A DNA stretch of 64,000 nucleotides, taken from assembly GCA_016291595.1 (NCBI GenBank), contig JAEEXN010000005.1, forward strand, positions 1 through 64,000, written 5' to 3'. The first letter of the stretch is position 1, and every line of letters starts with the position of its first letter. The position numbers were made by a program, and so were the translations under genes. Under the pieces are notes generated by a model. The model searched no databases. It was given only the letters and a program-made list of their open reading frames with translations, and was not told the origin of the DNA. Origin of the DNA: Prevotella sp. (GTDB lineage: Bacteria > Bacteroidota > Bacteroidia > Bacteroidales > Bacteroidaceae). Positions 10,387 to 21,289 of this stretch are shown in pieces.

Positions 10387-10437
10387 AAAGAAATAGCAAG
10401 GGGTCTGATTGTTGATCACACCCCTTGCTATTTCTTT
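10387..10437. terminator. Bidirectional terminator between convergent genes
   Basis: AAAGAAATAGCAAGGGGT...ACCCCTTGCTATTTCTTT. Confidence 0.9.
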
Positions 10438-10535
10438 GGTGAGCATTGAAGAAACGCTCATTTTCGGATTGTTATTTGATTCTAAGTGGGCTTCGAATAA
10501 AGAAAGACAGCTGGCTAACTCAAACAGAACCCAAT

Positions 10536-11198
10536 CTATTGTTTGTTTAGCTTCTCTTTGCCCCATTGTTTCAGACGCTCCAAGATATTAGGTACAGGTT
10601 GTTCGTTGTCGGTTTTCTTGTCGTCGGCAGTCTTCTCGCCATTCTTTCCGACAACCTCATTCTTTCCGTTGCTCAGAGGGTTGGGCGTCTGTTTCTTTAC
10701 TTTTGTGGGTAGTTCCTTGTTCACCACCATGTTGGAGGAGTCTTTCCATGCGGGAATAAAACTGTATCCTGCATCAGCCATTTCGAAGTCAATCTCAGGT
10801 AGTTCCGTCTTCGTGTCCGGCTTAAACGGGATGCCTTGCGATTCCTTGTAGACTTGTACGTGAACCACGGCAATGCCTGCCGAAATCATTCCCAGCTCTT
10901 TTGCAGCGCGCCATGACAGGTCGATGATACGGCCTCGTACAAATGGCCCGCGGTCGGTTACCCTGACAATAACCTCTTTGTCATTGGCGGGGTTGGTGAC
11001 TTTGAGCAAAGTGCCGAAGGGATAGGAGCGGTGGGCACACGTGAGACTGTCGTGATGCAGGCGTTCGCCGTTGGCTGTGCGTGCACCAGTTGCTCTTTTG
11101 GAATAAAATGAAGCTTTACCCTTCTGCGTTTGTGCCTGCAGAAAGGTAAAGCTTGAAAGGGTTAGAATTGTAATTAATATCTTGTTTTTAATATTCAT
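10536..11198 (-). CDS. RlpA-like double-psi beta-barrel septal ring lytic transglycosylase-family protein
   Basis: [79 protein letters not shown]. Confidence 0.92.
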   Translation of the reverse strand: MNIKNKILITILTLSSFTFLQAQTQKGKASFYSKRATGARTANGERLHHDSLTCAHRSYPFGTLLKVTNPANDKEVIVRVTDRGPFVRGRIIDLSWRAAKELGMISAGIAVVHVQVYKESQGIPFKPDTKTELPEIDFEMADAGYSFIPAWKDSSNMVVNKELPTKVKKQTPNPLSNGKNEVVGKNGEKTADDKKTDNEQPVPNILERLKQWGKEKLNKQ

Positions 11199-11258
11199 TC
11201 AATTCCAATTCTCTCCCTCAGGAAAGGGGGGGAGAGAACAGTTTGTAACAGGCTGGGC

Positions 11259-12599
11259 TTATACGATACCCTGAGCCATCATGGCGTTAGCAACCTTCAT
11301 GAATCCTGCAACGTTTGCACCCTTCACGTAGTTGATGTAGCCATTCTTCTCAGTTCCGTACTTCACGCACTGCTCGTGGATATTGCTCATAATGCCGTGC
11401 AGCTTCTCGTCAACCTCAGCACCGCTCCAAGAGAGGCGGATAGAGTTCTGAGTCATCTCGAGACCTGAAGTAGCAACGCCACCAGCGTTGACAGCCTTAC
11501 CAGGAGCGAAGAGCTGACCAGCGGCAATGAACTTGTTGACAGCCTCGGCTGTGCAACCCATGTTAGAAACCTCAGCTACGCACAGCGGCTTGTTGGCCAG
11601 GATAGCGTCGGCATCGTTGCCGTTGAGCTCGTTCTGAGTAGCGCAAGGCAGATAGATGTCTGCTTTTGCCTCCCAAGGCTTCTTGCCTGCGAAGAACTTA
11701 GCGCCTGGGAACTCGTCTGCGTAAGGAGCGCAGATGTCGTTGCCGCTTGAGCGGAGCTCCAGCATATAGTCAATCTTCTCAGCGTCCAGACCAGCCTCGT
11801 CGAGGATGTATCCGTCAGGTCCAGAGATGGTGATAACCTTTGCGCCCAGCTCGGTAGCCTTCTTGGCAGCACCCCAAGCCACGTTTCCGAAACCAGAGAG
11901 AGCAACGGTCTTACCCTTGATGTCGAGGCCGTGCTTCTTCATCATGTGGTCAACGAAATAGAGAGCACCGAAACCTGTTGCCTCGGGACGGAGGATAGAG
12001 CCACCCCACTCAAGACCCTTACCGGTCAGAGTAGCACCACGGAACTGGCTGGTGAGCTTCTTGTACATTCCGAAGAGGTAACCAATCTCACGGCCGCCAA
12101 CACCGATATCACCAGCGGGAACGTCCATATCCGGGCCGATTACCTTATAAAGTTCAGTCATGAAGGCCTGGCAGAAACGCATAATTTCAGCGTCGCTCTT
12201 TCCGCGGGGAGCGAAGTCAGAGCCACCCTTACCACCACCCATAGGAAGGGTAGTCAGAGCGTTCTTAAATGTCTGCTCGAATCCGAGGAACTTCAGGATA
12301 GAAAGGTTTACAGAGGGATGGAAACGAAGACCGCCTTTGTACGGGCCAATGGCGCTGTTAAACTGTACGCGGTAGCCGATGTTTACCTGTACCTCGCCCT
12401 TGTCGTCAACCCAGGGCACACGGAAAGTAGTGATACGCTCTGGCTCTACGATGCGCTCCATGATTTTAGCTTTTTCAAACTCAGGATGCTCATTGTAGAC
12501 GTCTTTTACAGTCTCAAGAACTTCGCGAACTGCCTGTAAGTACTCTGATTCTCCCGGATGTTTAGCCTCCAGGTGCTGCATGATTTTTTCAACTTCCAT
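11259..12599 (-). CDS. gdhA: NADP-specific glutamate dehydrogenase
   Basis: GPYKGGLRFHPSVNLSILKFLGFEQTFKNALTTLPMGGGKGGSDF; VPAGDIGVGGREIGYLFG. Confidence 0.97.
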   Translation of the reverse strand: MEVEKIMQHLEAKHPGESEYLQAVREVLETVKDVYNEHPEFEKAKIMERIVEPERITTFRVPWVDDKGEVQVNIGYRVQFNSAIGPYKGGLRFHPSVNLSILKFLGFEQTFKNALTTLPMGGGKGGSDFAPRGKSDAEIMRFCQAFMTELYKVIGPDMDVPAGDIGVGGREIGYLFGMYKKLTSQFRGATLTGKGLEWGGSILRPEATGFGALYFVDHMMKKHGLDIKGKTVALSGFGNVAWGAAKKATELGAKVITISGPDGYILDEAGLDAEKIDYMLELRSSGNDICAPYADEFPGAKFFAGKKPWEAKADIYLPCATQNELNGNDADAILANKPLCVAEVSNMGCTAEAVNKFIAAGQLFAPGKAVNAGGVATSGLEMTQNSIRLSWSGAEVDEKLHGIMSNIHEQCVKYGTEKNGYINYVKGANVAGFMKVANAMMAQGIV

Positions 12600-12817
12600 A
12601 GTTTTGATTTAATAAAGGTTGTTATAATTAATAAAGTTGCAATTTGCTATTCTTGGGCGCAAAATTAAGGAAATTTCCGATACCTTCCAAATAAAACGGA
12701 GGATAATTTTCTTGCGTGAGGTTACAATTTGTTAATTTTGAAAGAAAAGCCATATTTAGGGGGAAATGTGTAGCAGGAAAGAGGGGCGACGGAGAGCCCG
12801 CAAACAAAAAAATGAAA

Positions 12818-12870
12818 CAGGATTTGCTACCTGACCGATATGCTTTTCGGATACGGAGTAACAAATCCTG
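12818..12870 (-). terminator. Large stem-loop, probable terminator of the metY-like gene
   Basis: CAGGATTTGcTAC ... GTAaCAAATCCTG arms with nested ccga...tcgg; on the minus strand followed by TTTCATTTTTTTG. Confidence 0.7.
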
Positions 12871-12898
12871 CTTCTCACTTTCTTATATCAGCGCGATG

Positions 12899-14182
12899 CT
12901 AAATTTTCTCGAGTGCTTGCTTGATATCATCAAGAATGTCCTCAGCATCCTCAATGCCAACAGACAGGCGGATGAGGTCGGGGGCGACACCGGCTTGGCG
13001 CAACTGCTCGTCGGAGAGCTGACGGTGCGTATGGCTGGCAGGATGCAGGACGCAGGTGCGTGCGTCGGCTACATGAGTCACGATGTTGATCATCTGCAGC
13101 GAGTCCATCCACTTAATGGCAGTCTCACGATCGCCTTTCAGTCCAAAGGCAATCACACCGCACGAGCCATTGGGCAGGTACTTTTGTCCGAGGTCATAGT
13201 ATTTGTCACCGGGTAGTCCGCAGTAGTGGACCCATGCTACTTTCTCGTTCGCGTTCAGGAATTCAGCAACTTTCTGGGCATTCTTACAATGCTGGGCCAT
13301 ACGCAGATGGAGTGTTTGCAGTCCCATGTTCAGCAGAAAGCAGTTCTGTGGTGCGGGAATAGACCCAAGGTCGCGCATCAGTTGTGCCACAAGTTTTGTT
13401 GTAAATCCCATTTTTCCGAATGCTTTGACATAAGTCAGTCCATGATACGACTCATCGGGGGTGCAAAGACCAGGGAACTTGTCGGCATGCTCCAGCCAAG
13501 GGAAGTTTCCGCTGTCGATGACAGCACCACCTACTTGTGTGGCTAGTCCGTCCATATACTTTGTGGTAGAGTGCGTAACGATGTCGGCTCCCCACTCAAA
13601 TGGGCGACAGTTTACGGGAGTGGCGAACGTGTTGTCTACAATCAGGGGAACCCCGTTCTTATGGGCAATACGTGCGAATTTCTCGATGTCGAGCACGGCG
13701 CATCCAGGATTAGAGATGGTCTCGCCGAACAAAGCCTTCGTGTTCGGGCGGAAAGCCGACTGGATTTCCTCCTCGCTTGCCTCGGGAGAGACGAAAGTGC
13801 ATTCGATTCCCAGTTTTTTCAGTGTCACGCCGAAGAGGTTGAACGTTCCGCCGTATATCTCGTTAGATGTGACAAAATGGTCACCAGCCTCACAGATGTT
13901 GAAAATGGCGTAGAAATTGGCCGCTTGTCCGCTGCTGGTCAGCACGCAGCCCACACCACCTTCCAAAGCTGCTATTTTGGCCGCAACTGCATCGTTGGTG
14001 GGATTTTGCAGACGGGTGTAGAAATAACCTTCTTTTTTCAGATCGAAGAGTTGTGCCATCTCGTCGGAGTCGTCATACTTGAATGTAGTGCTCTGAATGA
14101 TAGGCACTTCAATAGGTTCGCCGTTTTTAGCTTTGTATCCGGCCTGCACACACAGGGAGGCCATCCGTAGTTTCTTATCCAT
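12899..14182 (-). CDS. metY: O-acetylhomoserine aminocarboxypropyltransferase / cysteine synthase (MetY-like); start set at MDKKLRMASL
   Basis: PLP Cys/Met metabolism family; IVTHSTTKYMDGLATQVGGAVID; LSVGIEDAEDILDDIKQALE. Confidence 0.92.
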   Translation of the reverse strand: MDKKLRMASLCVQAGYKAKNGEPIEVPIIQSTTFKYDDSDEMAQLFDLKKEGYFYTRLQNPTNDAVAAKIAALEGGVGCVLTSSGQAANFYAIFNICEAGDHFVTSNEIYGGTFNLFGVTLKKLGIECTFVSPEASEEEIQSAFRPNTKALFGETISNPGCAVLDIEKFARIAHKNGVPLIVDNTFATPVNCRPFEWGADIVTHSTTKYMDGLATQVGGAVIDSGNFPWLEHADKFPGLCTPDESYHGLTYVKAFGKMGFTTKLVAQLMRDLGSIPAPQNCFLLNMGLQTLHLRMAQHCKNAQKVAEFLNANEKVAWVHYCGLPGDKYYDLGQKYLPNGSCGVIAFGLKGDRETAIKWMDSLQMINIVTHVADARTCVLHPASHTHRQLSDEQLRQAGVAPDLIRLSVGIEDAEDILDDIKQALEKI

Positions 14183-14409
14183 GAATATTGTTGGTATTAT
14201 GATATTGTGTTGCAAAGGTAAATAAAATAATCGAGAAATGGTAAAAAGGCGGATGGTTTTGACTGGATTCGTGAAAAAATAGCAAAAATAGGATAATTAT
14301 CCGAAAGAAGAGGGATTTTCCTATTTGGTTTATCAGAATAATTTGCATCTTTGCAGCCAGATTATAAGTTTTTTATTCATAAAGGTATTATATTAACATT
14401 TTGAGGCTT

Positions 14410-15114
14410 ATGAAAGAGAATCGTGTAATTGCAGCTGCCCTGATAGCGTTGGGCATTGTAATCTTGGGATGGTCGGTAAAGGCAGGTATCGACAACTTTG
14501 CCAACAAAGACCGTAAGGTAAATGTGAAAGGACTCGCCGAACAAGAGGTTGAGGCGGATAAGGTTACGTGGCCGATAGTCTCGAAAGAGATGGGTAACGA
14601 TTTGCCTGAACTTTATGATAAGATAGGTGTTACGCAAGGAAAGATTAAGGCTTTTTTGCTGCGTAACGGGGTGAAGGAGAACGAGTTGACTGTGAATGCA
14701 CCACAGGTGGTGGACCTGAATGCTGAGCAATACAGCGAGAATCGAAAGCCTTACCGCTATATCATCACGTCGGTGATGACTGTTACGTCGCAGAACGTGA
14801 AACAGGTACGTCAGATTATCGCGCGCCAAGGTGACTTGTTGAAAGAAGGTATTGCCATTGTCGACGGCGGTTATGAGAATCCCGTGAAGTACGAGTTTGT
14901 ATCGTTCCGCGAGATGAAGCCCAAGATGATGCAGGAGGCTATTGAGAATGCACAGAAGACCGCCCAGCAGTTTGCTGAGAACTCGCACTCGAAGTTGAAT
15001 AAAATCGTAAGCGCTGATCAGGGGCAGTTCTCAATCGACGACCGCGACTCGAATACTCCTTATATTAAAAAGGTACGCGTAGTGACTACAGTCACTTATT
15101 CGTTGAAGGATTAA
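14410..15114 (+). CDS. SIMPL-domain (DUF541) protein
   Basis: N-terminal [29 protein letters not shown]...[13 protein letters not shown]. Confidence 0.85.
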   Translation: MKENRVIAAALIALGIVILGWSVKAGIDNFANKDRKVNVKGLAEQEVEADKVTWPIVSKEMGNDLPELYDKIGVTQGKIKAFLLRNGVKENELTVNAPQVVDLNAEQYSENRKPYRYIITSVMTVTSQNVKQVRQIIARQGDLLKEGIAIVDGGYENPVKYEFVSFREMKPKMMQEAIENAQKTAQQFAENSHSKLNKIVSADQGQFSIDDRDSNTPYIKKVRVVTTVTYSLKD

Positions 15115-15148
15115 GCCGACGGGAGCCGTAAGTCAAGTAATATATATG

Positions 15149-15180
15149 TCAGGGGGAGCTAATAAGTTGGCTCCCCCTGA
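15149..15180. terminator. Strong stem-loop after the SIMPL gene
   Basis: TCAGGGGGAGC-taataagttg-GCTCCCCCTGA; no long T tract. Confidence 0.65.
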
Positions 15181-15325
15181 TTCGTTCCACAAAACTCGTT
15201 CATCCATCAACTCGTTCGTACTGAGGCTAAAATGCGGATGGCATCAGAAAAACTTATGCCCCGGTAGGTGAATTCTCGAGAGAAATGTGTACCTTTGCAC
15301 TTATTCTTGAAAACAGAAGAGATTT

Positions 15326-18300
15326 ATGAACGAGACAAACAATATTCCGCACGAGTGGAACCAGTTTTATCTGAAAGATGTGTCGTTTCTCAACTTGATG
15401 ACCCACCGCATCTTCAACATTCTGATCGTTGCTAACCCTTACGATGCCTTTATGCTGGAGGACGACGGGCGTATCGATGAGAAAATATTTGATGAATATG
15501 TTGAGTTGGGCTCACGTTATCCGCCTACGTTTACCCAGGTAAGTACCACAGAAGAAGCCAATGAGGTACTGCAGACCACCGATATCGACCTGGTGATTTG
15601 TATGCCGGGTAATGCCGATAACGATGCCTTTGCCGTTGCCCGTGAAGTGAAAGCCTCCAATCCTGACATCCCGTGCGTGGTGCTGACGCCATTCTCACAC
15701 GGAATCACACGCCGTATTTCGAACGAGGATCTCTCAATGTTCGACTATGTGTTCTGCTGGTTGGGCAATACCAATCTCATCCTCTCCATTATTAAGCTTA
15801 TTGAGGACAAAATGAACATCGAGCACGACATCCGTGAGGCCGGCGTCCAGATGATTTTGCTTGTCGAAGACTCCATCCGCTTCTACTCGTCGATACTCCC
15901 AAACCTCTATAACTATATCCTGATTCAGAGCAAGCGGTTCTCTACAGAGGCTTTGAATCCACATGCAGCGACACAGCGTAAGCGTGGACGTCCCAAGGTG
16001 GTTCTGGCCCGTAACTATGAGGAGGCAATGGAGTATTATCAGAAATATGCCGACAATACGCTTGGAGTGATTAGCGATACCCGTTTCCCGATGACTGGCG
16101 GCACTGACGCCTCTAACCCGTCGCTGAAGAAACGGGGTGTGGAAAGTGACCCTGAGGCAGGTCTGAAACTTCTTAAGGCCATTCGCGAACACGATGAGTT
16201 CGTTCCGCTTATCCTGCAAAGCAGTGAGACGGTGAACAAAGAAAAGGCTGAGGCTGCCGGCTTTAAGTTCGTTGATAAGAACTCGAAAAAGATGAATATC
16301 GACCTGCGCCATCTCATGGAAGAGCACATGGGATTCGGTGATTTCATCTTCCGTGATCCTAAGACTCACCGTGAGGTTGCCCGTGTGAGCACCCTGAAGG
16401 AACTTCAAGACAATATCTTCAAGATTCCTAATGACTCCATGCTTTACCATATCTCGCGCAACCATATGAGCCGTTGGCTTTGTGCACGTGCCATCTTCCC
16501 CGTATCTGCATTCTTGAAACACGTTACATGGCATAAACTGAAGGATGTTGACGCGCACCGAAAGATTATCTTCGATGCCATTGTGCAATACCGACGCATG
16601 AAGAATATCGGAGTCGTGGCTGTCTTTGACCGCGGCAAGTTCGACCGTTATGCCCACTTTGCGCGCATCGGTGATGGCTCATTAGGCGGAAAGGGACGTG
16701 GATTAGCGTTTCTCGACAATGTCATCAAGCGTCATCCCGAACTGAACCAGTTCCCGGGCATGTCGGTGAGTATCCCCAAGACGGTGGTGCTTTGCACTGA
16801 TGTGTTCGACGAGTTCATGGACTCAAACAATCTTTATCATATAGCTCTCAGCGATGCCAGCAACGAGGAAATCCTGCAGCATTTCCTGCGCGCCCAGCTG
16901 CCCGACAAGTATATTGCCGACTTCTTTACGTTCTTTGAGGCCACCAACTCGCCGATAGCCATTCGCTCGAGTAGCCTTTTGGAGGACAGTCACTATCAGC
17001 CGTTTGCGGGAATCTATTCCACATATATGATTCCCCACCTCGATGACAAGTATGAGATGCTGCGCATGATGGCGTGTGCCATCAAGGCCGTTTACGCCTC
17101 GGTCTATTACAAGGACTCAAAAGCCTATATGACAGCTACGAGTAATGTGATTGACCAGGAAAAGATGGCTGTTATTCTTCAGGAAGTGGTAGGCCAGCAT
17201 TATGGCGACCGATACTATCCGAACATTAGTGGCGTGCTGCGCTCTTTGAATTACTATCCCATTGGGGATGAGACCGCTGAAGAAGGTATAGCAAGCCTTG
17301 CCCTGGGACTGGGAAAATATATTGTCGATGGCGGACAGACCTTGCGTGTGTCGCCTTATCATCCGCATCAGATTCTTCAGATGAGTGAATTGGACACGGC
17401 TCTTCGCGAGACCCAGACCCGTTTCTATGCGCTCGACATGAAACATGTGGGTGACGATTTCAAGGTAGACGACGGATTTAATATTCTGAACTTGCGGGTC
17501 AGAGAGGCTGAGCGTGACAAGTCGCTCAACTACATTGCTTCTACATACGATCCTTACGATCAGGTGATTCGGGATGGATTGTATGAGGGAGGACGTAAAG
17601 TCATCTCATTTGCCGGTGTGTTACAGCAGGGAGTTCTTCCTTTGCCTGAGGTGATGCAGATGTCAATGAAACTTGGTGCCGAAAGTATGAAACGCCCTGT
17701 GGAGATTGAGTTCGCCTGCAACGTGAATGCCGACCGGACAGGTGACTTCTATCTGCTGCAAGTGCGTCCGATTGTCGACAGTAAACAAGTGCTTGAGGAA
17801 GATCTGAAAAAGATTCCTGACACCAAGTGTCTGCTTCGCTCGCATAATTCTTTGGGCCATGGCATTTCTGAGGATGTGGTGGATGTTGTCTATGTGAAAA
17901 CCGATGAGCATTTCACTGCAGCCAACAATCCCACGATTGCTATGGAGATTGAGCAAATCAATCATCAGTTTCTTGAAAATGGCCAGAACTATATCCTGAT
18001 TGGGCCGGGTCGTTGGGGCTCCAGTGACCCATGGCTGGGTATTCCCGTGAAATGGCCTCATATTTCTGCCGCACGGGTTATCGTCGAGTCAGGTCTGAAG
18101 AACTATCGTGTCGATCCTAGTCAGGGCACCCACTTCTTTCAGAATCTGACCTCGTTTGGTGTGGGCTATTTCACCATCAATACATATAAAGGAGACGGAG
18201 TGTTCCAGAAAGAGACTTTGGATCAGATGCCTGCCGTCAGCGAGACACAATATGTGCGGCATGTGCGCTTCTCCCATCCGCTGAAAGTAATGATGGATGG

Positions 18301-18346
18301 AAAGAAACAGGAAGGCGTGGTGTTGCTTCCGGAAGGAAACGAATGA
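15326..18346 (+). CDS. Receiver-like domain(s) fused to PEP/pyruvate-binding (PPDK N-terminal ATP-grasp) domain
   Basis: ILIVANPYDAFMLEDDG...DLVICMPGN; QMILLVEDSIRFYSSIL; SLGGKGRGLAFLDNVI; NSPIAIRSSSLLEDSHYQPFAGIYSTYM; EIEFACNVNADRTGDFYLLQVRPIVD. Confidence 0.85.
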   Translation: MNETNNIPHEWNQFYLKDVSFLNLMTHRIFNILIVANPYDAFMLEDDGRIDEKIFDEYVELGSRYPPTFTQVSTTEEANEVLQTTDIDLVICMPGNADNDAFAVAREVKASNPDIPCVVLTPFSHGITRRISNEDLSMFDYVFCWLGNTNLILSIIKLIEDKMNIEHDIREAGVQMILLVEDSIRFYSSILPNLYNYILIQSKRFSTEALNPHAATQRKRGRPKVVLARNYEEAMEYYQKYADNTLGVISDTRFPMTGGTDASNPSLKKRGVESDPEAGLKLLKAIREHDEFVPLILQSSETVNKEKAEAAGFKFVDKNSKKMNIDLRHLMEEHMGFGDFIFRDPKTHREVARVSTLKELQDNIFKIPNDSMLYHISRNHMSRWLCARAIFPVSAFLKHVTWHKLKDVDAHRKIIFDAIVQYRRMKNIGVVAVFDRGKFDRYAHFARIGDGSLGGKGRGLAFLDNVIKRHPELNQFPGMSVSIPKTVVLCTDVFDEFMDSNNLYHIALSDASNEEILQHFLRAQLPDKYIADFFTFFEATNSPIAIRSSSLLEDSHYQPFAGIYSTYMIPHLDDKYEMLRMMACAIKAVYASVYYKDSKAYMTATSNVIDQEKMAVILQEVVGQHYGDRYYPNISGVLRSLNYYPIGDETAEEGIASLALGLGKYIVDGGQTLRVSPYHPHQILQMSELDTALRETQTRFYALDMKHVGDDFKVDDGFNILNLRVREAERDKSLNYIASTYDPYDQVIRDGLYEGGRKVISFAGVLQQGVLPLPEVMQMSMKLGAESMKRPVEIEFACNVNADRTGDFYLLQVRPIVDSKQVLEEDLKKIPDTKCLLRSHNSLGHGISEDVVDVVYVKTDEHFTAANNPTIAMEIEQINHQFLENGQNYILIGPGRWGSSDPWLGIPVKWPHISAARVIVESGLKNYRVDPSQGTHFFQNLTSFGVGYFTINTYKGDGVFQKETLDQMPAVSETQYVRHVRFSHPLKVMMDGKKQEGVVLLPEGNE

Positions 18347-18382
18347 GGTTGCGGGCGACACTCAAACCGATATAATTGAGGC

Positions 18383-18420
18383 AAAAAGCTCTGGAGAGGA
18401 AACTTTTTCAGAGCTTTTTT
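18383..18420 (+). terminator. Rho-independent terminator
   Basis: AAAAAGCTCTG...CAGAGCTTTTTT. Confidence 0.88.
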
Positions 18421-18484
18421 CGCATCGTTGCAACTTTATGGCTTTATGATACGTCTATCAAATAAACAATTAATGAATTTTGTT

Positions 18485-19225
18485 ATGAAAAAAGTATTAT
18501 CTTTAGTGGCCCTTGCCGTTTGTAGCGTATTTGTCTTGAACTCATGTGTTGAAGTAAACATGAGCAGTATGGGAAAGAAGATCAAACCAAGTAGCAACAT
18601 CATCACTGTTCAGCATCAGCAAAAAGCATTTGAAGAAATTGATTTGAGTGTTGTTGCCAGCGTAGAGTTTGTTCAGAGCGAAGAATCGAAAGTGGTGCTC
18701 ACGGCTCCCGACAACTATATTGAGTTGTTTAAGTTTGAGAATAGGGATAACGAACTGGATGTCTCTTTTATCAGGAGAAATATTAATATTGAGGGCAAAA
18801 ACGTCCACATTACTATCTATTCTCCACGTCTGACCCGTTTTGAAAATAGCGGAGTGTCTAACGTTCATATAAAGAAACTCAACACGGAGAGCCTGAAAAT
18901 TGACAATTCCGGCGTTGGTAATATGCGTATCGAGGGCTTGCAAGCTCAGGCTGTCGATGTAGACTGCAGTGGTGTGGGCAACGTGACGCTGGCAGGAAGC
19001 GCAGTCTCGGCAGAACTCGACTGCAGCGGTGTAGGCAGCATTCATGCAGCCGACTTGGAGACTCAGACCGTAGATGCTGATGTGAGTGGTGTAGGAGGCA
19101 TTCAGTGCTGGCCCACCGAGAGCATCAAGGGCGACGTGAGTGGCGTGGGCTCACTCAAATACAAAGGTGAACCGAAAGCGAAAGATCTCCATCGCAGTGG
19201 AATCGGCAAAATCTCTCAATTATAA
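18485..19225 (+). CDS. GIN-domain (DUF2807) putative auto-transporter adhesin-head lipoprotein
   Basis: Lipobox VLNSCVE; repeated NSGVSNV / NSGVGNM / CSGVGNV / CSGVGSI / VSGVGGI / VSGVGSL beta-helix motifs. Confidence 0.88.
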   Translation: MKKVLSLVALAVCSVFVLNSCVEVNMSSMGKKIKPSSNIITVQHQQKAFEEIDLSVVASVEFVQSEESKVVLTAPDNYIELFKFENRDNELDVSFIRRNINIEGKNVHITIYSPRLTRFENSGVSNVHIKKLNTESLKIDNSGVGNMRIEGLQAQAVDVDCSGVGNVTLAGSAVSAELDCSGVGSIHAADLETQTVDADVSGVGGIQCWPTESIKGDVSGVGSLKYKGEPKAKDLHRSGIGKISQL

Positions 19226-19588
19226 TCATTAATCATAAGAATGCAGTCTTTCTTAGTGATATAATTAAACCTGTAGAGGGCTGTCTGCTTTCATTTAGAA
19301 ACTTTTTGCTCTGGATAGTTCAAAGAATAAAGAAAAAGGCAAGAAAAAATAGCAGTTTATTACATTTTTACTTGATTTAAATCAAGAAATTGTCGATTAT
19401 ACACTATTTTCTTGCAGAAATGTTTGGAGGTTTCGAAAAATGTAGTACCTTTGCAATGTGTTTTTCATAGTATTAGATTTAAGGTTAACAAGGTTGGTGT
19501 ACGGCGGTACACCATTTTTTTTGCCCTTTTCTTTGATGTTCATGATAATTTTGCTACTTTTGTTACCGGATTGTAACAAATTGAAACC

Positions 19589-21166
19589 ATGAGAAAATTA
19601 TTTCTATTCATAGTTATTATTTTTGCGGCTACAGGCTTTGCTATGACTGCGAATGACAGGCATATGGCCAGCGCCCAGTCTCTTTCACCCATTATTCGGT
19701 CAACTGTGCCCAATCCCATTATAGCCGGATTCCATCCCGACCCTAGTATTTGCAGGGTGGGAGAGGATTACTATCTGGTGAATTCTTCATTTCAGTATTT
19801 CCCGGGTGTTCCTATTTTCCATAGTAAAGATCTCGTAAATTGGGAACAGATAGGCAACGTGCTCGATCGGGAAAGCCAGTTGCCGTTGAAAGGAGCCGGC
19901 TCGTGGCAAGGTATCTATGCGCCTACAATACGTTATCATGAGGGAACCTATTATATGATTACCACCAATGTAGGTAATGGCGGCAATTTCATGGTGACAG
20001 CCCAAGATCCTCGTGGGCCTTGGTCGGAGCCTATTTGGCTTGAGCAACAAGGTATTGACCCATCGCTCTTTTTTGAGAATGGAAAGTGTTATATGGTGAG
20101 TAACCCCGATAATACCATTATGCTCTGCGAAATTGACCCACATACTGGCAAGCAACTCACTGCCAGCAAGGCTTTGTGGCAGGGAACAGGAGGACGCTAT
20201 CCCGAAGGACCTCACATTTATAAGAAAGATGGTTATTACTATCTGCTCATCTCTGAGGGCGGCACAGAGCTGGCCCATAAACTCACGATAGCCCGAAGTC
20301 GCAAAATTGATGGCCCCTATGTGGCAAATCCCGACAACCCTATTCTGACACATTGCTCAGTGACTGGCCAGAGCAGCCAGATTCAGGGCACCGGACACGG
20401 TGACTTTGTGCAGACTGCCGACGGAGAGTGGTGGATCGTGTTTTTGGCTTACCGCCATTTTGGAGGCTCTTACCATCATCTGGGTCGTGAGACTTTCATT
20501 GCTCCAGTAGAGTGGAAAAAAGGGCAATGGCCTATTGTGAACGGTGGAAAACCTGTGGAAGTGAATCCATGTAAGCCACGTTCCAGTTTCATTTCTTTCG
20601 CCAGTCCTTTCACACTCGGTCCGGAATGGGTGTTTATTCAGAATCCTGACTCTACTAAATACGACCGGCATGCTGTATACGATGAGGCTGCGAAGATGAT
20701 TGTTGGTGGTTCTTTACGTTTGACTGGTGGCAAACGACTCAACGATAACGACCATCCTACGTTTATCGGAAGACGGCAGGAAAGCCCGAATATCACAGTC
20801 GAGACAATGGTCAATAGCAGAGAGTCTGAGGCTGGCCTTTCTGTTTATCAGATACAGGATGGACATATCGATCTTTGTGTCAACAATGGCTATGTGGGAG
20901 TGAAATGCAAACTGAAGAATATCTACTATGTCGTAAATGAAGTGCCTGTCAGTTCGGCAGCAATCAGACTGCGCATCCATAGTGATGGCGAATTGTATCG
21001 TTTTGAGTATCAAGATGGTAATGGACCTTTCCGCAAATTGTGTGAGTTGAATTGCAGTTTGGTGAGCACAGAGGTGGCGGGTGGCTTCACGGGTGTGATT
21101 ATCGGAATGTTTGCCGAGGGCAGCGGATATGCTGACTTTGGTTATTTCAGCTATCAGGAAAAATAG
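19589..21166 (+). CDS. Glycoside hydrolase family 43 (beta-xylosidase/arabinofuranosidase-type)
   Basis: NPIIAGFHPDPSICRVGEDYYLVNSSFQYFPGVPIFHSKDLVNWEQIG; GRYPEGPHIYKKDGYYYLLISEGG; IQGTGHGDFVQTADGEWWIVFLAYR. Confidence 0.92.
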   Translation: MRKLFLFIVIIFAATGFAMTANDRHMASAQSLSPIIRSTVPNPIIAGFHPDPSICRVGEDYYLVNSSFQYFPGVPIFHSKDLVNWEQIGNVLDRESQLPLKGAGSWQGIYAPTIRYHEGTYYMITTNVGNGGNFMVTAQDPRGPWSEPIWLEQQGIDPSLFFENGKCYMVSNPDNTIMLCEIDPHTGKQLTASKALWQGTGGRYPEGPHIYKKDGYYYLLISEGGTELAHKLTIARSRKIDGPYVANPDNPILTHCSVTGQSSQIQGTGHGDFVQTADGEWWIVFLAYRHFGGSYHHLGRETFIAPVEWKKGQWPIVNGGKPVEVNPCKPRSSFISFASPFTLGPEWVFIQNPDSTKYDRHAVYDEAAKMIVGGSLRLTGGKRLNDNDHPTFIGRRQESPNITVETMVNSRESEAGLSVYQIQDGHIDLCVNNGYVGVKCKLKNIYYVVNEVPVSSAAIRLRIHSDGELYRFEYQDGNGPFRKLCELNCSLVSTEVAGGFTGVIIGMFAEGSGYADFGYFSYQEK

Positions 21167-21289
21167 GGAAGAAAACACAGAAAAAACAAAAATCAACATT
21201 TTTGTCAAAAAGTGTTGCATCATATCAGAATTTTTCTTATTTTTGCATGCAGTAGTATATACAATTAATTATCTTAAAACTTGAAGGAT

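Noticed and set aside
14183-14400. SAM riboswitch upstream of the metY-like gene
   Set aside because: Short AT-rich leader; TACCTTTG -7 element lies about 30 bp from the start codon and no riboswitch-like helices seen.
15734-16657. 307-aa minus-strand ORF
   Set aside because: Antisense to the receiver/PEP-binding gene; typical shadow ORF.
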